From Flavobacteriales bacterium UBA3376 (GTDB taxonomy: Bacteria > Bacteroidota > Bacteroidia > Flavobacteriales > Weeksellaceae), in assembly GCA_002359055.1 (NCBI GenBank), contig DEQC01000016.1:1-42683 (forward strand): a stretch of 42,683 bases of DNA. The letters run 5' to 3'. Each line of letters starts with the position of its first letter. Positions within the stretch are counted from its first letter, which is position 1. The position numbers and the translations under genes are program-made. Below the pieces are notes generated by a model, which saw only the letters and a program-made list of their open reading frames with translations, made no database searches and was not told the DNA's origin. Below, in pieces: positions 8,102 through 16,124 of this stretch.

Positions 8102-8109
8102 CAAAAGTA
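8102..8109 (-). promoter_or_regulatory. -7 element for lptD
   Basis: Read leftward TACTTTTG (then AC) matches TAnnTTTG and lies 33 bp upstream of the lptD start. It is interleaved with the amidase -7 element in the same 62-bp gap. Confidence 0.5.
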
Positions 8110-8130
8110 ATCAAAAAATGTGGCTGTAGA

Positions 8131-9429
8131 ATGAGATTAACAATGATTTCCAAACAAATTTTCTTAGGAGTGCTATTTTTCACCTTATTAGGAGTGTTTT
8201 CTTATGCTCAAAATAAGCCGAATTTTGTAATAGTTATTGATCCAGGACATGGTGGAAAAGACAGTGGAGCAAGAGGTGTTGTACAAAATGAAAAAGATAT
8301 AGTTTTAGATGTTTCTCTCCTTTTTGGTGAAATGATTGAGAAAAATCATAAAGATGTTAAGGTTATTTACACCAGAAAAACCGATGTTTTTGTTGAACTG
8401 TGGGAGCGTGCTCGAATTGCAAATAAAAACCATGCAAACTTATTTGTTTCTATACATTGCAATGCTGCAAACAATAGAAGTGCATACGGTTCAGAAACCT
8501 TCGTGATGGGTTTGAGAAGAATGCAAGAAAATATCGAAGTTTCAAAACGAGAAAATAGTGTAATTCTTTTAGAAGAAAATCAAGAGCGATATCAAAAATT
8601 TGATCCTAATGATGAAGAGGCGGTTATTGCTTTTGAAATCATGCACTCTGCTTATCAAGGCCAAAGTATTCAATTTGCAAACATGGTCGAAGAGAGCTTT
8701 GTAAATCACGGAAGATCGAGCCGTGGCGTGAAACAAAATATTTTTCACGTATTGAGAGAAAATGCATCTCCTTCTGTTTTGGTTGAATTAGGATTTATTT
8801 CAAATAGTGATGAAGGAGCTTATTTATCTACTGATAAAGGAAAGAAAAATATGGCAAACGCTTTGTATGAGGCATTTGTGAAATATAAAGAAGAATTCGA
8901 TAGAAAAAATGGAGTAGTAGCTGTAGAAGAAAAACCTAAAGTAGTAGAAACTCCAGTTGAAGGGAAAACATTTAAAGTTCAAATTTTAGTTTCAAAAAAT
9001 AAATATTCGCCAAGTGCACCTCAACTCAAAGGATTGACAGGAGTAGAAGTTTTGCAACATGGTGACTTGTACAAATATTATTACGGATCGACCAACTTGG
9101 TTTCAGAAAGTGAAGATTTACTTGCTTATGTAAAAAGAAAAGGATTTTCTGATGCATTTATAGTTGATTTCGTAGAAAATAAAGCATTGGAAGGAAGACA
9201 GAATTATAGAATTCAATTCATGGTTTCCAATAAGCGATACAGAGATAGAGACAATAAATTTGGAGGTTTGAATAATGTGGTTAGGGTCAGAAAAAATAGA
9301 ATGCATTTGTATTTTTATGGTTCGGCCAAAACTTATGAAGAAGCCCAAAAACAGTTGAACTATGTGAAATCAAAAGGATTTAACAATGCAATTATTGTAA
9401 CTTTTGATGGTGATAAATTAATAGAGTGA
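8131..9429 (+). CDS. N-acetylmuramoyl-L-alanine amidase with tandem SPOR-like C-terminal repeats
   Basis: A secreted amidase_3 (AmiC-type) zinc enzyme that cuts the amide bond between MurNAc and the stem peptide. Visible in order: signal peptide ending in FSYAQ, the first zinc histidine in DPGHGGKDSGA, a zinc glutamate in NEKDIVLDV, the second zinc histidine in SIHCNA, and the catalytic glutamate in LVELGF. After a linker rich in V, E and K come two similar repeats of about 75 residues (KTFKVQILVSKNKY... and QNYRIQFMVSNKRY...), each ending in KGF-DAFIV or KGFNNAIIV. They resemble SPOR domains, which bind denuded septal glycan. The frame opens at GTG 8098, but ATG 8131 (or 8143) fits the signal peptide and the promoter. 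First gene of a plus-strand envelope operon. Confidence 0.9.
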   Translation: MRLTMISKQIFLGVLFFTLLGVFSYAQNKPNFVIVIDPGHGGKDSGARGVVQNEKDIVLDVSLLFGEMIEKNHKDVKVIYTRKTDVFVELWERARIANKNHANLFVSIHCNAANNRSAYGSETFVMGLRRMQENIEVSKRENSVILLEENQERYQKFDPNDEEAVIAFEIMHSAYQGQSIQFANMVEESFVNHGRSSRGVKQNIFHVLRENASPSVLVELGFISNSDEGAYLSTDKGKKNMANALYEAFVKYKEEFDRKNGVVAVEEKPKVVETPVEGKTFKVQILVSKNKYSPSAPQLKGLTGVEVLQHGDLYKYYYGSTNLVSESEDLLAYVKRKGFSDAFIVDFVENKALEGRQNYRIQFMVSNKRYRDRDNKFGGLNNVVRVRKNRMHLYFYGSAKTYEEAQKQLNYVKSKGFNNAIIVTFDGDKLIE

Positions 9430-9447
9430 TAAAGCTGAAAAATTAAC

Positions 9448-9455
9448 TACTTTTG
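9448..9455 (+). promoter_or_regulatory. -7 element for the MCE gene
   Basis: TACTTTTG followed by CA matches TAnnTTTG and lies 20 bp before the MCE start. It may provide an internal promoter in the amidase operon. Confidence 0.5.
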
Positions 9456-9475
9456 CAGCAAATTAAATTTAGAAG

Positions 9476-10423
9476 ATGAAGATTACTAAAGAGGTGAAAA
9501 CAGGTTTTATAGTCATAATTACGTTGGTAGCTTTTTATGCAACGTATAATTATATGAAAGGAAAAAACTTGTTTGCCGCAGGAAATACATATTTTGTAAA
9601 ATATGATAATGTCAATGGGTTGTCAACATCAAAGCCAGTGACAGTCAATGGTTTGAGGGTAGGTCGTGTAGATGATATCAGAATAGTCGATGATGTAACA
9701 CCTATATATTTCATTGCTACGATTAAATTGGATAGAAAAATAAATTTCTCTAAAAATACAGTTGCACAAATTCATGAACCAGGAATGATGTCAGGTGCAG
9801 AAGTGAGATTGTTGTTGGATTATGAAGGAAGTTTAGCTGTTGATGGCGATACTTTGAAAGGTGATTTGAAACCATCTTTGCTAAGTGCTATGGGCGATGA
9901 TTTGGAATTGGATCAAACCAAAAGTAAATTAGATTCCTTGTTGGTAGCTGTTAGAGGCGCTGCGAGTGGAGTTGATAAGTTATTGGACGATGAAAATCAA
10001 CAAAACTTTAAGGTGATTTTGAAAAGTTTAGACAATACGTTGATTTCATTTGGGCAAACTTCTCAATCATTGACCAAAACTTCTAATAGTGCAAGTGCTA
10101 TGATTGAAGCCAACAATGAACAGCTGAAAAGTACTTTGGCTGCTACTGAAAATACCATGAATAAATTTGGTGAAGTAGCAGATAAAATGAGTAATTTAGA
10201 ATTAGAAAAAATTATTAGAAATTTTGAAGAATCTTCCAATAGTTTGAATGCCACTTTAGAAAAGATTAATAATGGCGAAGGCACTATGGGAGCGTTAATT
10301 AACGATAAAGAACTGTATGATAATTTAAATAAAACCTCAAAGAACTTAGAAGAACTCATTGCTGATTTGAAAGAAAATCCAAACAAATACGTTCAATTTT
10401 CTATCTTTGGTAAGAAACAATAG
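9476..10423 (+). CDS. MCE/MlaD family lipid-transport substrate-binding protein
   Basis: A 315-residue protein with one N-terminal transmembrane helix (about 8-26), then an MCE domain around residues 38-115: YDNVNGLSTSKPVTVNGLRVG is the canonical strand pair with the G-L-x-x-G-x-x-V pattern. The C-terminal half is helical with repeated SLNATLEKINNGEGTMGALI and NLNKTSKNLEELI-type segments. MlaD-type proteins form hexameric rings in the periplasm that carry phospholipids between the membranes. No Mla permease or ATPase gene lies next to it in this window. It sits 46 bp after the amidase gene. Confidence 0.88.
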   Translation: MKITKEVKTGFIVIITLVAFYATYNYMKGKNLFAAGNTYFVKYDNVNGLSTSKPVTVNGLRVGRVDDIRIVDDVTPIYFIATIKLDRKINFSKNTVAQIHEPGMMSGAEVRLLLDYEGSLAVDGDTLKGDLKPSLLSAMGDDLELDQTKSKLDSLLVAVRGAASGVDKLLDDENQQNFKVILKSLDNTLISFGQTSQSLTKTSNSASAMIEANNEQLKSTLAATENTMNKFGEVADKMSNLELEKIIRNFEESSNSLNATLEKINNGEGTMGALINDKELYDNLNKTSKNLEELIADLKENPNKYVQFSIFGKKQ

Positions 10424-10447
10424 AATTAACTCAAAGAACTCGTATTT

Positions 10448-11776
10448 ATGAACTATATAAGCAATATTATTTTTGCGATTCTATTGATTTTTGCGATTTG
10501 GTTTTTTAGCCAAAACGTAAAAAAATTAATTCGCAATATAAAGTTAGGTCAACCAATGACTCGTTTTGACAATCCAAGTCAACGCTGGAAAACCATGTTG
10601 AGAGTCGCCTTGGGACAAAGTAAAATGGGAGTCAAACCCATTCCTGCCATTCTTCACGGTTTTGTTTACATAGGTTTCCTTTTGATCAACATCGAAGTCA
10701 TGGAAATACTTATCGATGGATTGTTTGGAACACATCGAGTGTTGAGTTCACTGGGTGGATTCTATGTCGGTATGATCAGTTTTTTTGAAGTTTTAGCATT
10801 TATGGTTTTGATTTCTTGTGTCATATTTTTGATCAGAAGAAACATAATAAAAGTTCAAAGATTCATCAAACCTGAAATGAAGGGCTGGCCAAAACAAGAT
10901 GCAAACTACATTTTGTATATGGAGATAGCATTTATGTTTGCGCTTCTGACCATGAATGGTGCTGATGTAGCTTTGCAAAAAATGGGTTCAGAAAACTATA
11001 CTCAAACTGGAAGTTTCTTGGTCAGTGGAATGCTAACCGAACCTTTTTTAAGTGGATTCTCTGAATCGACTTTGATATTGATAGAAAGAGTTTGCTGGTG
11101 GTTTCATATCGTTGGAATTTTATTTTTCCTGAATTATCTATATTATTCAAAACATTTACACATCATTTTGGCATTCCCAAATACTTACTTTTCTAAATTA
11201 AAACCCAAAGGTGAATTCGATAATTTAGAATCTGTAACCAAAGAGGTTAAATTGATGTTAGATCCAAATGCAGACCCTTTTGCAGCACCACCGGAAGGAG
11301 CAGAAGAGCCAGGAACATTTGGAGCTAAGGACGTATTCGATCTAAATCAAGTGCAATTGCTCAACGCATATACTTGTACCGAATGTGGTCGTTGTACAGA
11401 ACAATGTCCAGCCAATATGACCGGGAAACTTCTATCGCCTCGAAAAATAATGATGGATACACGTGATCGTTTAGAAGATGTGAGTGAAATTTTGGATAAA
11501 AATAAAGGTCAATGGGTAGATGATGGCAAAACTTTATTGAACGATTATATTTTACCAGAAGAATTATGGGCATGTACAACTTGTAACGCTTGTACAGAAG
11601 CTTGTCCTATAAATATTGATCCAATGTCTATCATAGTAGATTTGAGAAGATATTTAGTGATGGAAGAGTCAAAAGCACCTCAAGAATTAAATATGATGAT
11701 GTCCAATATGGAAAATAATGGGGCACCATGGCAATTTAACCAACAGGATCGCTTGAATTGGGCAAACGAAAATTAA
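10448..11776 (+). CDS. Membrane (Fe-S)-binding oxidoreductase subunit with two 4Fe-4S sites
   Basis: A 442-residue protein. The N-terminal ~240 residues hold about five transmembrane helices arranged like a NarI/HdrE-type cytochrome b domain, with candidate haem histidines at 70, 220 and 236/238. The C-terminal part has two classical 4Fe-4S motifs: CTECGRCTEQCP (Cys310, 313, 316, 320) and CTTCNACTEACP (Cys376, 379, 382, 386). Fused proteins of this kind pass electrons between a quinone pool and a CCG-type partner, which is the next gene. The electron donor and acceptor are unknown. Bacteroidota commonly have this pair next to MCE and amidase genes. Confidence 0.87.
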   Translation: MNYISNIIFAILLIFAIWFFSQNVKKLIRNIKLGQPMTRFDNPSQRWKTMLRVALGQSKMGVKPIPAILHGFVYIGFLLINIEVMEILIDGLFGTHRVLSSLGGFYVGMISFFEVLAFMVLISCVIFLIRRNIIKVQRFIKPEMKGWPKQDANYILYMEIAFMFALLTMNGADVALQKMGSENYTQTGSFLVSGMLTEPFLSGFSESTLILIERVCWWFHIVGILFFLNYLYYSKHLHIILAFPNTYFSKLKPKGEFDNLESVTKEVKLMLDPNADPFAAPPEGAEEPGTFGAKDVFDLNQVQLLNAYTCTECGRCTEQCPANMTGKLLSPRKIMMDTRDRLEDVSEILDKNKGQWVDDGKTLLNDYILPEELWACTTCNACTEACPINIDPMSIIVDLRRYLVMEESKAPQELNMMMSNMENNGAPWQFNQQDRLNWANEN

Positions 11777-11794
11777 TTTTAATTGAATTTTAAG

Positions 11795-12577
11795 ATGGAG
11801 ATAAAAACAATGGCGCAATATATGGCTGAAGGAAAACACCCAGAAGTATTATTTTGGGTAGGTTGTTCCGGAAGTTTCGATGATAGAGCCAAAAAGATTA
11901 CAAGAGCTTTCGTAAAGATTTTAAATAAAGTAGGTATCGATTTCGCCGTTTTAGGAACGGAAGAAAGCTGTACTGGAGACCCCGCAAAAAGAGCAGGCAA
12001 TGAGTTCCTCTTTCAAACACAAGCGATGATGAATATCGAAGTTTTGAATGGGTATGAAATCAAAACCATAGTGACGATTTGCCCTCATTGTTTCAATACC
12101 ATTAAAAACGAATATCCTTCTTTGGGAGGAAATTATAAAGTGCTTCACCATTCTCAATATTTACAACAACTCATAGACGAAGGGAAATTAGTCATTGAAG
12201 GCAATGAAGTTTTCAAAGGCAAAAGAATTACCTTTCATGACCCTTGTTATTTAGGTAGAGGAAATGATGTTTTTGAAGCACCACGTTCACTTATAGAAAA
12301 ATTGGATGCCGAATTGGTCGAAATGAAACACAGCCGTAGAAGAGGTTTGTGTTGTGGAGCAGGAGGTGCACAAATGTTCAAAGAACCAGAAAAAGGAAAT
12401 AAAGATGTAAACGTCGAAAGAACCGAAGAAGCACTCGATGTCAAAGCAAATATTATTGCCACTGGCTGCCCATTCTGTATGACGATGATGACCGATGGCG
12501 TAAAATCAAAAGATAAAGAAGCTACCGTTTTTGTGAAAGATTTGGCAGAGTTGATAGCGGAAGCACAAGATTTATAG
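11795..12577 (+). CDS. CCG-domain (HdrB/GlpC-like) Fe-S oxidoreductase subunit
   Basis: A 260-residue protein made of two cysteine-rich CCG repeats, the domain that holds a non-cubane or 4Fe-4S cluster in heterodisulfide reductase HdrB and GlpC. First repeat: Cys24, Cys59 (CTGDPAKR) and CPHC (Cys96, 99). Second: DPCYLGR (Cys151), LCCGAGG (Cys186, 187) and CPFC (Cys225, 228). The first repeat has one cysteine where the canonical motif has two, a common asymmetry. It starts 18 bp after its membrane partner, so the two probably form one complex. ATG 11795 is preferred over an in-frame TTG at 11783. Confidence 0.86.
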   Translation: MEIKTMAQYMAEGKHPEVLFWVGCSGSFDDRAKKITRAFVKILNKVGIDFAVLGTEESCTGDPAKRAGNEFLFQTQAMMNIEVLNGYEIKTIVTICPHCFNTIKNEYPSLGGNYKVLHHSQYLQQLIDEGKLVIEGNEVFKGKRITFHDPCYLGRGNDVFEAPRSLIEKLDAELVEMKHSRRRGLCCGAGGAQMFKEPEKGNKDVNVERTEEALDVKANIIATGCPFCMTMMTDGVKSKDKEATVFVKDLAELIAEAQDL

Positions 12578-12597
12578 ACAATTTAAACAGTTGAAAT

Positions 12598-13179
12598 ATG
12601 AAAAAAATAAAAGTTTTAGTAATGGTAGTAGCAGCTTCATTTATGTTGAATAGCTGCTTAGGATCTTTTTCCGCTTTTAACAACTTAAGAAGTTGGAACG
12701 AAAGTGTAACTAACGAAAAGTTCTTGAACAACTTGATATTTTGGGGATTGAACATAGTTCCTGTTTATCCATTGTTTATGCTTGGTGACGTGATTATTTT
12801 CAACGTTATCGAATTTTGGAGTGGTTCAAATCCTATTGCAATGAAAGAAGGTGAAGTTGAAAGCCAAATCTTAGTAAAAGACGGTAAAACTTACCAAATG
12901 ATTGCTACCAAAAACAAAATGGAAATAACAGTTATCGAAGGTGATAATGAAGGTAAATCAATCGAAATGTTCTATTTACCAAGCGAACAATCTTGGAACC
13001 TAAAAACTGACGAAGGTGAAGTGATTAAACTTTCATCTTTCGAAGAAGGGTTGATTTATGTTTATTTACCAAATGGTGAAACCATAAAAATGAATCCTGA
13101 AATGGACACTCAAGACGGAATGGCTATCATTAATTCAAAATTGAACCAACAATTCAATGTGAATGTAGCAGCTAATTAA
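12598..13179 (+). CDS. DUF3332 domain lipoprotein
   Basis: A 193-residue protein with a lipoprotein signal (LNSC lipobox, Cys20), the conserved LGSFSAFNNLRSWNE segment, a hydrophobic stretch (about 40-65: IFWGLNIVPVYPLFML) and NVIEFWSGSNP, all typical of DUF3332. The second half is polar, with strand-forming segments. The function is unknown. It follows the CCG protein by 20 bp and ends at a strong terminator, so it closes the plus-strand run that began with the amidase. Confidence 0.82.
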   Translation: MKKIKVLVMVVAASFMLNSCLGSFSAFNNLRSWNESVTNEKFLNNLIFWGLNIVPVYPLFMLGDVIIFNVIEFWSGSNPIAMKEGEVESQILVKDGKTYQMIATKNKMEITVIEGDNEGKSIEMFYLPSEQSWNLKTDEGEVIKLSSFEEGLIYVYLPNGETIKMNPEMDTQDGMAIINSKLNQQFNVNVAAN

Positions 13180-13202
13180 TTTTTTTTTAAAAAATATAAC
13201 TC

Positions 13203-13232
13203 AAAAGACCAACCGAAAAGTTGGTCTTTTTT
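13203..13232 (+). terminator. Intrinsic terminator after the DUF3332 gene
   Basis: AAAAGACCAAC pairs perfectly with GTTGGTCTTTT (11 bp) across a CGAAAA loop, followed by more T residues. It ends the operon 24 bp after the DUF3332 stop codon. Confidence 0.92.
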
Positions 13233-13316
13233 ATTTTTATACAATTGAAACCAATTTATAACAACTAATTCTTTTTTTATCAATCCTTAGGACTTATATT
13301 TAATTCGATTAGGAAA

Positions 13317-13324
13317 TATATTTG
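13317..13324 (+). promoter_or_regulatory. -7 element for methylglyoxal synthase
   Basis: TATATTTG matches TAnnTTTG and lies 32 bp upstream of the mgsA start, just after the preceding terminator. No clear -33 element. Confidence 0.5.
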
Positions 13325-13356
13325 AATCATCATTAAATTCTGAAATTAAAATCTCA

Positions 13357-13722
13357 ATGGAAATAGCGATCATTGCTCACGATGGAAAAAAAGCCGAAAT
13401 GGTGAATTTTTTAATGACACATTTGGAGAAATTAAACAATAACCAAGTACAATTAATAGCCACCGGAACGACCGGAACTTATGTAGAAAAAGCCGGATTA
13501 AAAGTCCATAAATTACTTTCAGGACCAAGAGGTGGTGATGCACAAATAGCAGCCAGAGTAGCCGAAGGTAAAACAAATATGGTACTGTTTTTTAGAGATC
13601 CATTGGACAAACATCCACACGAACCCGATATCAATATGCTTCTTAGGCTTTGTGATGTTTGGAACGTACCACTTGCTACAAATCCTGCAACTGCTACTTT
13701 GTTAATAGATCATTTATCCTAA
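13357..13722 (+). CDS. mgsA: Methylglyoxal synthase
   Basis: A 121-residue protein, near the usual core length, with every signature of the family: AHDGKK (His8, Lys11), ATGTTG (phosphate-binding, 35-40), GPRGGDAQI with the catalytic aspartate (Asp61), and FFRDPLDKHPHEPD (79-92 region) with its conserved histidine. It converts dihydroxyacetone phosphate to methylglyoxal plus phosphate, a bypass that relieves phosphosugar build-up when phosphate is limiting. It stands alone behind its own -7 element. E. coli MgsA has an extra C-terminal tail that is missing here, as in many bacteria. Confidence 0.94.
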   Translation: MEIAIIAHDGKKAEMVNFLMTHLEKLNNNQVQLIATGTTGTYVEKAGLKVHKLLSGPRGGDAQIAARVAEGKTNMVLFFRDPLDKHPHEPDINMLLRLCDVWNVPLATNPATATLLIDHLS

Positions 13723-13768
13723 GAAATAATTTTAAAAATGTCGATATTTGTAAAATAAAACTTTAAAA

Positions 13769-14242
13769 ATGAATTTACCAGAAGAATCTAAAATATGGAT
13801 TTTCCAATCTAAAAGAAATTTCACAGCAGAAGAATTAACCGAAATAGAAAATAAATTAGAACAATTTATGGGTGAATGGAATGCGCATGGTGACAGTCTA
13901 ACTGCTGCTTACGCAATTCCTTACAACCGATTCATCGTCATCGCAAACGATGAAACAAAAGTGCCAGCCTCTGGTTGTTCGATCGATACTCTTTCGCATT
14001 TGATGAAAGAAATCGAAGATAAATTTCAACTCGGATTATTGAACCGTATGTTGGTTTCTTACGCAATCGGTGAAGAAATTATCACTCTGCCATTGAACGA
14101 ATTTAAACAAAAAGTAAGAAACAATGAAATTCCTGAACACGCCAGCGTTTTTCATAATGGAGTAAGCAAACTGAAGGATTTTGAAGAATCTTGGGAATTG
14201 CCTTTATCCGAAAGTTGGGTAAATGTTTTATTGAACAATTAA
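13769..14242 (+). CDS. Conserved Bacteroidota protein, often mislabelled 'ABC transporter ATPase'
   Basis: A 157-residue cytosolic protein with the conserved pattern of this family: an N-terminal WIFQSKR motif, EWNAHGDSLTAAYAI, YNRFIVIANDE, SGCSIDTLSHL, LNRMLVSY, LPLNEFKQ, and a C-terminal ESWVNVLL. Homologues in Flavobacteria are often named ABC transporter ATPase, but no Walker A (GxxGxGK), LSGGQ or Walker B motif is present and the protein is far too short. It has no signal peptide or membrane helix. The function is unknown. It sits between mgsA and lemA on the same strand without clear operon linkage. Confidence 0.75.
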   Translation: MNLPEESKIWIFQSKRNFTAEELTEIENKLEQFMGEWNAHGDSLTAAYAIPYNRFIVIANDETKVPASGCSIDTLSHLMKEIEDKFQLGLLNRMLVSYAIGEEIITLPLNEFKQKVRNNEIPEHASVFHNGVSKLKDFEESWELPLSESWVNVLLNN

Positions 14243-14277
14243 ATCTAAATATTGTCTATTATTAAAATTCAAATATT

Positions 14278-14874
14278 ATGAAAAAAGGATGTCTTATAGG
14301 TGGCTTAGTCGGCTTGATAGCTATTGTGGGGATTTTTATCCTATACGCTGTTGGAATTTATAACAATATTGTCCCAAAAATGAATGCGGTTGAAAGTCAA
14401 TGGGGAAATGTTGAAACTGCTTATCAAAAAAGAGCTGATTTGACTGAACAATTAGTGGAAACCGTAAAAGGAGCAAGGGATTTTGAACAAGAAACTCTAA
14501 CGCAAGTCATCGAAGCCAGATCCAAAGCAACTTCGACTACCATCGATCCTTCAAACTTAACTCCAGAAAGCATCGCACAATTCCAACAAGCACAAGATGG
14601 GCTTACGGGCGCGCTCAATCGCTTGATGGTTGTAGTTGAGAGATATCCAGATTTGAAATCCAATCAGAACTTTTTAGCGCTTCAAACTTCTTTGGAAAGC
14701 ATGGCAGAAGAAATTCGATTTGAACAAAGAAAATTCAATGAAACAGCTGAGGTTTACAATACCTACATTCAGAAAGTTCCAAACAATATGATTGCCAACT
14801 TTGGTAATTTCGAACGCAAAGGATATTTCAAAGCTTCTGAAGGAGCTGAAAATGCACCAACTTTTGAATTTTAA
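14278..14874 (+). CDS. lemA: LemA family protein
   Basis: A 198-residue protein with a single N-terminal membrane helix (about 6-27) followed by the LemA helical bundle: YNNIVPKMNAVESQWGNVE, the QKRADLTEQLVETVKG stretch with its conserved L-I/T-x-x-L-V-x-T-V-K pattern, and RFEQRKFNETAEVYNTYI-type segments near the C-terminus. LemA proteins are membrane-anchored with most of the chain outside; their role is unsettled. Two TPM-domain genes follow at once, an arrangement seen in many bacteria, and the three are probably one operon. Confidence 0.93.
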   Translation: MKKGCLIGGLVGLIAIVGIFILYAVGIYNNIVPKMNAVESQWGNVETAYQKRADLTEQLVETVKGARDFEQETLTQVIEARSKATSTTIDPSNLTPESIAQFQQAQDGLTGALNRLMVVVERYPDLKSNQNFLALQTSLESMAEEIRFEQRKFNETAEVYNTYIQKVPNNMIANFGNFERKGYFKASEGAENAPTFEF

Positions 14875-14880
14875 AATTGC

Positions 14881-15318
14881 TTGGCTTTGAAAAATTTCTC
14901 ACTCAGCAAAAAACAAGAAAAGAAAATCGTGGAAGCTATTCGAGAAGCTGAATTGAACTCAAGTGGAGAAATTCGAGTTCATATCAGCAAAGAACATGTT
15001 GAGAATCATTTAGAGCATGCGATTAGAGTCTTTCAAGATTTGAATATGACTGAAACCAAAGATAGAAATGGAGTGCTTTTTCACGTTTTTATTAAGGATA
15101 GGAAATTTACGATCATAGGAGATAAAGGAATCAATGAGAAAGTACCTGAAGATTTTTGGAATGATATAAAAAACGAAGTGATTAAAAATTTTAAAAAAGA
15201 AAAATACGTGAAAGGCTTGTCCAAAGGAATTCGTATGACTGGCAAAGCCTTGAAAAAATATTTCCCGTACCAAGATGATGATGTAAATGAATTGCCGGAT
15301 GAGATTACTTGGGGTTAA
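14881..15318 (+). CDS. TPM domain-containing protein (cytosolic or membrane-associated)
   Basis: A 145-residue protein with a TPM domain (also called TLP18.3/Psb32/MOLO-1 or TPM_phosphatase): helix KKQEKKIVEAIREAEL, strand SSGEIRVHIS, then GVLFHVFIKDRKFTIIGDKGI, and VPEDFW followed by a helix. No signal peptide. It begins 6 bp after lemA. The frame has no in-frame ATG before residue 57, inside the domain, so it must start at a TTG (14881, or 14887). It overlaps the next TPM gene by a few codons. The function of TPM domains in bacteria is not established. Confidence 0.83.
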   Translation: MALKNFSLSKKQEKKIVEAIREAELNSSGEIRVHISKEHVENHLEHAIRVFQDLNMTETKDRNGVLFHVFIKDRKFTIIGDKGINEKVPEDFWNDIKNEVIKNFKKEKYVKGLSKGIRMTGKALKKYFPYQDDDVNELPDEITWG

Positions 15319-16072
15319 TTGTATAGTCGTATTCTTGTTGCATCTAAGTTTAAATTTATTTGCGCAAACTCCTTATGATGTCACTAAGAAAGGTTATAAA
15401 CCTGAAATAAAATTAGTGCATGACTTTGGGGAAATCTTCGAAGAAAGTGAGAGAGTAGCACTCGAAAGAAAGTTGGTCGATTATAACGATTCAACTTCTG
15501 TTCAAATTGTCGTTGTTACATTTAAAAATTTAGAAGGTTATCCGATTGAGTTGCTGGGCAATGAAATAGGTGAGAAATGGGGCGTTGGTCAAAAAGATTT
15601 ACACAATGGAATTGTAATTGTTTTTAGTAAAGACGATCGTTTGGTCACTCTGAGAGGTGGGTATGGAATTCAAGCCAAAATGCCACCTACCATTGAAAAG
15701 TTGATCATCTCTCAAGAAATGATACCTTATTTCAAACAAGAACGCTATTATGAAGGCATCGATAAAGCAATTGATGCAATTCAGCTTCAATTGGCGGGTC
15801 AATATGAAGCAATCCCAAAATCACAAGACGGTCCAAAAGGCGAAATCATCGTTTTCTTAATATTTATAGGAATTTTCATAGTCATCGTATTTGCTTCAGG
15901 CGGCGGTCATGGAGGTGGTAGAGGTGGAGGTTGGAAAAATGTAATCATCACCAATACTGGAAGTTCTCCATGGACCGGAGGTGGTTTCGGTGGTGGATTT
16001 GGAAGTGGTGGTGGATTTGGCGGATTCGGAGGTGGAAGTTTTGGTGGAGGTGGAGCGACCGGAAGTTGGTAG
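15299..16072 (+). CDS. Secreted TPM domain protein with glycine-rich tail (YgcG-like)
   Basis: Signal peptide (MRLLGVNCIVVFLLHLSLN..., ending FAQ), then a TPM domain with VHDFGEIFEESERVALERKL, TSVQIVVVTFKNLEG and LVTLRGGYGIQ. A transmembrane helix follows (about residues 185-201 from this start: IVFLIFIGIFIVIVFAS), then a tail of about 55 residues made largely of glycine, with phenylalanine and serine, ending GGGGATGSW. This matches YgcG-type proteins. An in-frame ATG at 15287 is the alternative start. Either start lies inside the preceding TPM gene, so translation is probably coupled. Confidence 0.86.
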   Translation: MRLLGVNCIVVFLLHLSLNLFAQTPYDVTKKGYKPEIKLVHDFGEIFEESERVALERKLVDYNDSTSVQIVVVTFKNLEGYPIELLGNEIGEKWGVGQKDLHNGIVIVFSKDDRLVTLRGGYGIQAKMPPTIEKLIISQEMIPYFKQERYYEGIDKAIDAIQLQLAGQYEAIPKSQDGPKGEIIVFLIFIGIFIVIVFASGGGHGGGRGGGWKNVIITNTGSSPWTGGGFGGGFGSGGGFGGFGGGSFGGGGATGSW

Positions 16073-16124
16073 AGTCAATTAAAACCTATACTGTTACTCC
16101 AACTAATTTTTATACATTTACTTC

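Noticed and set aside
15896..16078. Serine/threonine-rich open frame antisense to the glycine-rich tail
   Set aside because: Its repeats are simply the complement of the GGT/GGA glycine codons of the YgcG-like gene.
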